DNA of 17,164 nucleotides, taken from assembly GCA_002298965.1 (NCBI GenBank), contig DBMN01000056.1, positions 1-17,164 on the forward strand, written 5' to 3'. The translations under genes were made by a program, and so were the position numbers. The notes under the pieces are model-generated. The model was not told the origin of the DNA and ran no database searches. It saw only the letters and a list, made by a program, of their open reading frames with translations. The stretch is from Rhizobiales bacterium UBA697. Its GTDB lineage: Bacteria > Pseudomonadota > Alphaproteobacteria > Rhizobiales > Ancalomicrobiaceae. Of the stretch, positions 13,982-17,164 are shown one piece after another (positions within the stretch are counted from its first letter, which is position 1; every line of letters starts with the position of its first letter).

Positions 13982-14962
13982 ATGCCGAGAAAGTTCCCGC
14001 CCATGACCGACCTCACCCTCACGCGCACGATCGGCCGGCTCGGCCGCTTCGAGGCGACCGGCATCGTCCTGGCGCTCGCCGTCATGTGCGCCACGCTGGC
14101 GCTGGTCACCGCCAACTTCGCCACCAGCTACAACCTCGCCGTTGTGCTGCGGCAGGCCTCCTTCGTCGGCATCATCGCGCTCGGCCAGACGCTGGTGCTG
14201 CTGATCGGCGGCATCGACCTGTCGGTCGGCGCGGCGGCGGGCCTGTCGGCGATCGTCGGCGCGCTGATGCTGGTGCATGCCGGCGTCGATCCCTGGCTGG
14301 TGATCCCGCTCACCTGCCTCTTCGGCTTCGCCGTCGGCGCGGTCAACGGCGTGCTCGCCGCCTATGGCCGGCTCAATCCCTTCATCGTCACGCTCGCCTC
14401 GGGTGAGATCATCGCCGGCACCACGCTGGTGATCACCTCCGGCTCGCCGGTGCGCCCGCTCGGCCCCGCCTTCCAGCAGTTCGGCCTCGGCGAGATCCTC
14501 GGCGTGCCGGTGCCGGTCGTGGTCTTCGGCGTGATCGCGATGATCCTCGCCTTCGTGCTGAACCGCACCGCCTTCGGCCGCGCGATCTACGCGATCGGCG
14601 GCAACCGCCACGCCGCGGTGCTGGTCGGCATTCCGGTGAAGCGCATCGAGATGCTGGTCTTCGGCCTGTCGGGCTCGCTCGCGGCCCTCGCCGGCATCCT
14701 CTACGCCAGCCGCATGGACTCCGCCCAGCCCTCGGTCGGCGAAGGCTGGCTGATGCCCTCGATCACCGCGGCGATCATCGGCGGCGTGTCGCTGCGCGGC
14801 GGGCAGGGGACCGTGACCGGAACCGTCGCCGGTGCGCTGCTGATGGCCGTGCTCGGCAACGGCATCGTGCTCCTCAACATCTCCAGCTACTGGCAGCGCG
14901 TCATCGTCGGCGCCGTGGTCCTGCTGGCGATCCTGATCGACCTGGCCCGCCGGCGACGCTGA
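13982..14962 (+). CDS. RbsC-type sugar ABC transporter permease
   Basis: A 326-residue permease from the first ATG, or 319 residues from the in-frame ATG at 14003; neither has a clear ribosome binding site, so the start is uncertain. Several hydrophobic segments are visible, including about 22-42, 53-72, 78-95 and 102-120. The conserved block GQTLVLLIGGIDLSVGAAAGLSA (about 67-89) is the RbsC/XylH signature, and RAIYAIGGNRHAAVLVGIPVKR (about 200-221) is the coupling loop to the ATPase. It is likely to form a homodimeric channel with the RbsA-type ATPase. It begins 27 bases after the ATPase stop, so the two are probably co-transcribed. Confidence 0.88.
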   Translation: MPRKFPPMTDLTLTRTIGRLGRFEATGIVLALAVMCATLALVTANFATSYNLAVVLRQASFVGIIALGQTLVLLIGGIDLSVGAAAGLSAIVGALMLVHAGVDPWLVIPLTCLFGFAVGAVNGVLAAYGRLNPFIVTLASGEIIAGTTLVITSGSPVRPLGPAFQQFGLGEILGVPVPVVVFGVIAMILAFVLNRTAFGRAIYAIGGNRHAAVLVGIPVKRIEMLVFGLSGSLAALAGILYASRMDSAQPSVGEGWLMPSITAAIIGGVSLRGGQGTVTGTVAGALLMAVLGNGIVLLNISSYWQRVIVGAVVLLAILIDLARRRR

Positions 14963-15050
14963 CGCCCGCGACCCCGACCCGACCGTTCCATCGCCGAATT
15001 CGCCCGCGGGCTCGCCCGCCACGCCCGAACCGTCCCTCGAGAGGCCGATC

Positions 15051-16079
15051 ATGAGTCTCGACAAGCTCTTCGATGCCGCCAAGCCGACCATGCAGGCGGT
15101 CCGCATCACGCAAGATCACCGCATCTTCGTCGCCGAGGTCGCCGTGCCGGAGGCCGCCGACGACGAGATCCTGGTGCGTCCCTGCGCCTGCGGCATCTGC
15201 GGCACCGATCTGCACATCCTCCACCACGGCTTCCCCGGCACCGTCTATCCGGTGACGCCCGGCCACGAGTTCTCCGGCCACGTCGTCGCCGTCGGCCGCG
15301 CGGTGAAGAACGTCAAGGAAGGCGACTTCGTCGCCGTCGACCCGAACGTCACCTGCGGCACCTGCCGCTGGTGCCGGGCGGGACGGCCGAACCTCTGCCC
15401 GGCGCTGTCGCCGATCGGCGTCGGCCGGCCGGGTGCGGCGGCGGAATACGTCACCGCCCCGGCACGCAACGCCTTCGTCGTCAAGGAGAGCCTCGGCGCC
15501 GACGTCGCGGCTCTCATCGAGCCGCTCGCCTGCGTGCTCCACGCCATCGAGTCCGCCGGCGACATCCGCGACCGCGACGTGCTGGTGCTCGGTGGCGGCA
15601 CCATGGGCCAGCTCCTCGGCATCGCCGCCGGACACTTCGGCGCCGGCCGCGTCACCATCGCCGACCCGGCCGCCGACAAGCGCGACATCGCCCGCCGCGC
15701 CGGCATCGCCGACGCCGTCGACCCGGGCGAACTGACCGAGGCGACCTTCGACGTCGTCTTCGAGGCCGCCGGCGCCCGCCGGGCGCTGGAGCAGGGGCTT
15801 CGTCTGGTCGAGAAGACCGGCACCTTCGTCCAGGTCGGCGTCCACGACGCCGGTGCCCTCGTCGGGGTCGAGCCCTTCGCCATCTACGAGCGCGAGCTGC
15901 GCGTGATCGGCTCCAACTCGCTCGCCGACAAGTTTCCCGCCGCCGTGGACGTCATGACCGACATCCGCGACCGCGCCGCCGTGCTGATCGGCGAGACCTT
16001 CCCGGTCTGGAATTTCGACGACGCCGTCGCCGCCATGGCGCGCGGCCGCAGCGTCAAGACCCAACTCACCTTCCGTTGA
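15051..16079 (+). CDS. Zinc-dependent medium-chain dehydrogenase (sorbitol/polyol type)
   Basis: A 342-residue MDR-superfamily enzyme. Catalytic zinc ligands are visible as Cys50 (GICGTD), His72 and Glu73 (GHEF) and Glu157 (IEPLAC). A structural zinc site is formed by Cys102, Cys105, Cys108 and Cys116. The Rossmann motif GGGTMGQ (181-187) is followed by Asp205 at the end of the second strand, which favours NAD+ over NADP+. The combination resembles sorbitol/L-iditol dehydrogenases, which oxidise an alditol or sugar to a ketose or ketone. The gene is preceded by an 88-nt gap with a GAGAGG ribosome binding site, and the aldolase gene follows closely. Its probable job is the first oxidation after import; the actual substrate is unknown. 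Confidence 0.87.
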   Translation: MSLDKLFDAAKPTMQAVRITQDHRIFVAEVAVPEAADDEILVRPCACGICGTDLHILHHGFPGTVYPVTPGHEFSGHVVAVGRAVKNVKEGDFVAVDPNVTCGTCRWCRAGRPNLCPALSPIGVGRPGAAAEYVTAPARNAFVVKESLGADVAALIEPLACVLHAIESAGDIRDRDVLVLGGGTMGQLLGIAAGHFGAGRVTIADPAADKRDIARRAGIADAVDPGELTEATFDVVFEAAGARRALEQGLRLVEKTGTFVQVGVHDAGALVGVEPFAIYERELRVIGSNSLADKFPAAVDVMTDIRDRAAVLIGETFPVWNFDDAVAAMARGRSVKTQLTFR

Positions 16080-16100
16080 AGAGCCATGAAGGAGAACACC

Positions 16101-16895
16101 GTGGCCAACCGCTATTCCACCAACTACCGCATGAACCGCATCTTCCGCGAAGACCGCGCCGCCCTCGTGGTGCCGATCGACCACGGTCTGGTCTGGGGCC
16201 GCGTGCCGGCGCTGGAATCGCCGATGGAGGTGATGCGCCGCTACATCCCCGAGGACATCACCGGCTTCATGGTGTCGACCGGCATCGTCAAGGCGAGCGA
16301 GGTCGAACTCGCCAAGGCCCCGGCGCTCGCCCGCATCCTGGCGATCGACGCCTTCTGGCCGACGAGCGCGGTGGAGACCGGCACCGGCACGCTGGTGGCG
16401 AGCGTCGAGGACGCCGTCCGTCTCGGCGTCGACTGCGTCAAGCTGCTGCTGCCGTGGAACGTCCAGGACGACGAGAAGGTGCGCTACTGCGAGCGCATCG
16501 GCCGCGTCGTCTCCGAGGCCTCCAAGTGGCACATGCCGGTGATGGTCGAACCGGTGTTCCTCAACACGCCGCGCTCGCCGGAGATCATCGAGAAGGAGCT
16601 CGAAGTCGCCCGCGTCGGCTACGATCTCGGCGCCGACATCATCAAGATCACCTTCCCGGGCCCGGACGCCACCGCCAAGCTGGTGGCGGAACTCGACATT
16701 CCGGTGGTGGTCGCCGGCGGTCCGCTGTCGGGCGACGCCGCCTCGACGCTGCGCGACGTCGAGGACGCCATCGCCGCCGGCGCCCAGGGCGTGGTGGTCG
16801 GCCGCAAGGTGTGGCAGCGTCCGCAGCAAGAGGCGGCCGAAGTGATCGGCGAGATCGCCCGCATCACGCGCACCCGCTACACCCGCCGCTGGTGA
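16101..16895 (+). CDS. DhnA-type class I aldolase (Fba/LsrF-like fold)
   Basis: A 264-residue protein from the GTG at 16101, or 269 from the ATG at 16086. The GTG is preferred: AAGGAG (16089-16094) sits six bases before it but overlaps the ATG's own codons. Numbering from the ATG, VVPIDHG (Asp32) matches the N-terminal catalytic strand of DhnA/LsrF aldolases, and DIIKITFPGP supplies Lys187, the likely Schiff-base lysine. VVVAGGP (about 207-213) and GVVVGRKVWQ (about 235-244) form the usual phosphate-binding loops. It probably cleaves a phosphorylated ketose to a triose phosphate and an aldehyde, without a metal. It follows the dehydrogenase gene by 21 bases and precedes an FGGY kinase that would supply its substrate. 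LsrF-like thiolase activity is an alternative. Confidence 0.84.
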   Translation: MANRYSTNYRMNRIFREDRAALVVPIDHGLVWGRVPALESPMEVMRRYIPEDITGFMVSTGIVKASEVELAKAPALARILAIDAFWPTSAVETGTGTLVASVEDAVRLGVDCVKLLLPWNVQDDEKVRYCERIGRVVSEASKWHMPVMVEPVFLNTPRSPEIIEKELEVARVGYDLGADIIKITFPGPDATAKLVAELDIPVVVAGGPLSGDAASTLRDVEDAIAAGAQGVVVGRKVWQRPQQEAAEVIGEIARITRTRYTRRW

Positions 16896-16920
16896 GCGGG
16901 CCGCGAAGGGAGGAGACGAC

Positions 16921-17164
16921 ATGGGCGCGCTCGTCTGCGGCATCGACATCGGCTCGACCAATCTCAAGGTCGTGCTCGCCGACGAAGGCGGGGCGAGCCT
17001 GTGGAGCCGCGCCGTCGAGACGCCGCGCGTCTCCTTCCGCGGCGGCCCGGCGACCGACGCCGACGCCCTCGTCGACGCCGTCGAGGACCTGATCCTCGAA
17101 GGCTGGTCGGCGGTGGGCGGCGGTCGGCCGATCCGGGCGATCGCCGCCGGCGGCGTCGGCGAGG
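16921..17164 (+). CDS. FGGY-family carbohydrate kinase (5' part only)
   Basis: The first 81 codons of a gene that runs off the right edge. It opens MGALVCGIDIGSTNLKVVLA, the phosphate-1 motif of the FGGY (xylulokinase/ribulokinase/LsrK) kinase fold, with Asp9 and the GST loop. GGGAGGAG just before the ATG is a strong ribosome binding site. Members phosphorylate a sugar or ketose using ATP. Together with the dehydrogenase and aldolase upstream it would make the phosphorylated substrate for aldol cleavage. The substrate-binding region lies beyond the window, so specificity cannot be judged. Confidence 0.82.
   Translation, partial: MGALVCGIDIGSTNLKVVLADEGGASLWSRAVETPRVSFRGGPATDADALVDAVEDLILEGWSAVGGGRPIRAIAAGGVGE

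Noticed and set aside
12374..15109. A 911-codon open frame on the minus strand across the ATPase and permease genes
   Set aside because: The plus strand encodes complete RbsA and RbsC family proteins there; the minus frame is low-complexity shadow (His, Asp, Arg and Gln runs), caused by high GC at third positions.
14901..16967. A 688-codon open frame on the minus strand over the dehydrogenase and aldolase genes
   Set aside because: Same shadow effect; the plus-strand frames carry zinc ligands, a Rossmann motif and the aldolase lysine.

Overview
The window is a very GC-rich, densely packed bacterial chromosome segment. Codon use, gene families and order look like an alphaproteobacterium, probably Hyphomicrobiales; that assignment is inference from protein flavour, not from a marker gene. 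No rRNA, tRNA, insertion sequence or CRISPR array was seen.

Left edge (1-1112): the 3' end of a CitG/MdcB-family triphosphoribosyl-dephospho-CoA synthase gene, then a small RBBP9/YdeN-type serine hydrolase, ending at a GC-rich hairpin where it converges with the next operon.

Region A, minus strand (1132 to about 9995): an amide-responsive uptake and hydrolysis locus. In transcription order it holds a promoter and terminator-bearing leader, amiC (cytoplasmic amide sensor), amiR (ANTAR antiterminator), a 327-nt structured leader with two terminator-like elements and A1/G4 hexaloop hairpins, a Tat-type periplasmic amide/urea-binding protein, a block of three hairpins, two branched-chain/urea-type permeases, two UrtD/UrtE-like ATPases, and a 580-residue tandem nitrilase-fold protein whose second domain has lost the catalytic cysteine. 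The proposed logic is that AmiC senses the amide, AmiR is released and antiterminates the leader, the transporter imports the substrate and the nitrilase hydrolyses it to release ammonia.

Region B, plus strand (10226-17164, running off the edge): a carbohydrate or alditol locus. A GntR/HutC-type regulator with a 26-bp dyad at its own promoter is followed by a 372-nt gap holding a ten-codon ORF and three related palindromes. After these come an RbsB-like binding protein, an RbsA-type double ATPase, an RbsC-type permease, a zinc-dependent polyol-type dehydrogenase, a DhnA-type class I aldolase and the start of an FGGY kinase. The set fits uptake, oxidation to a ketose, phosphorylation and aldol cleavage, but the substrate cannot be read from sequence.

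The most interesting parts are the two-step attenuation architecture of the amiCR/transporter locus, the degenerate second nitrilase domain, the three palindromes before the sugar operon and the undefined dehydrogenase/aldolase/kinase pathway.
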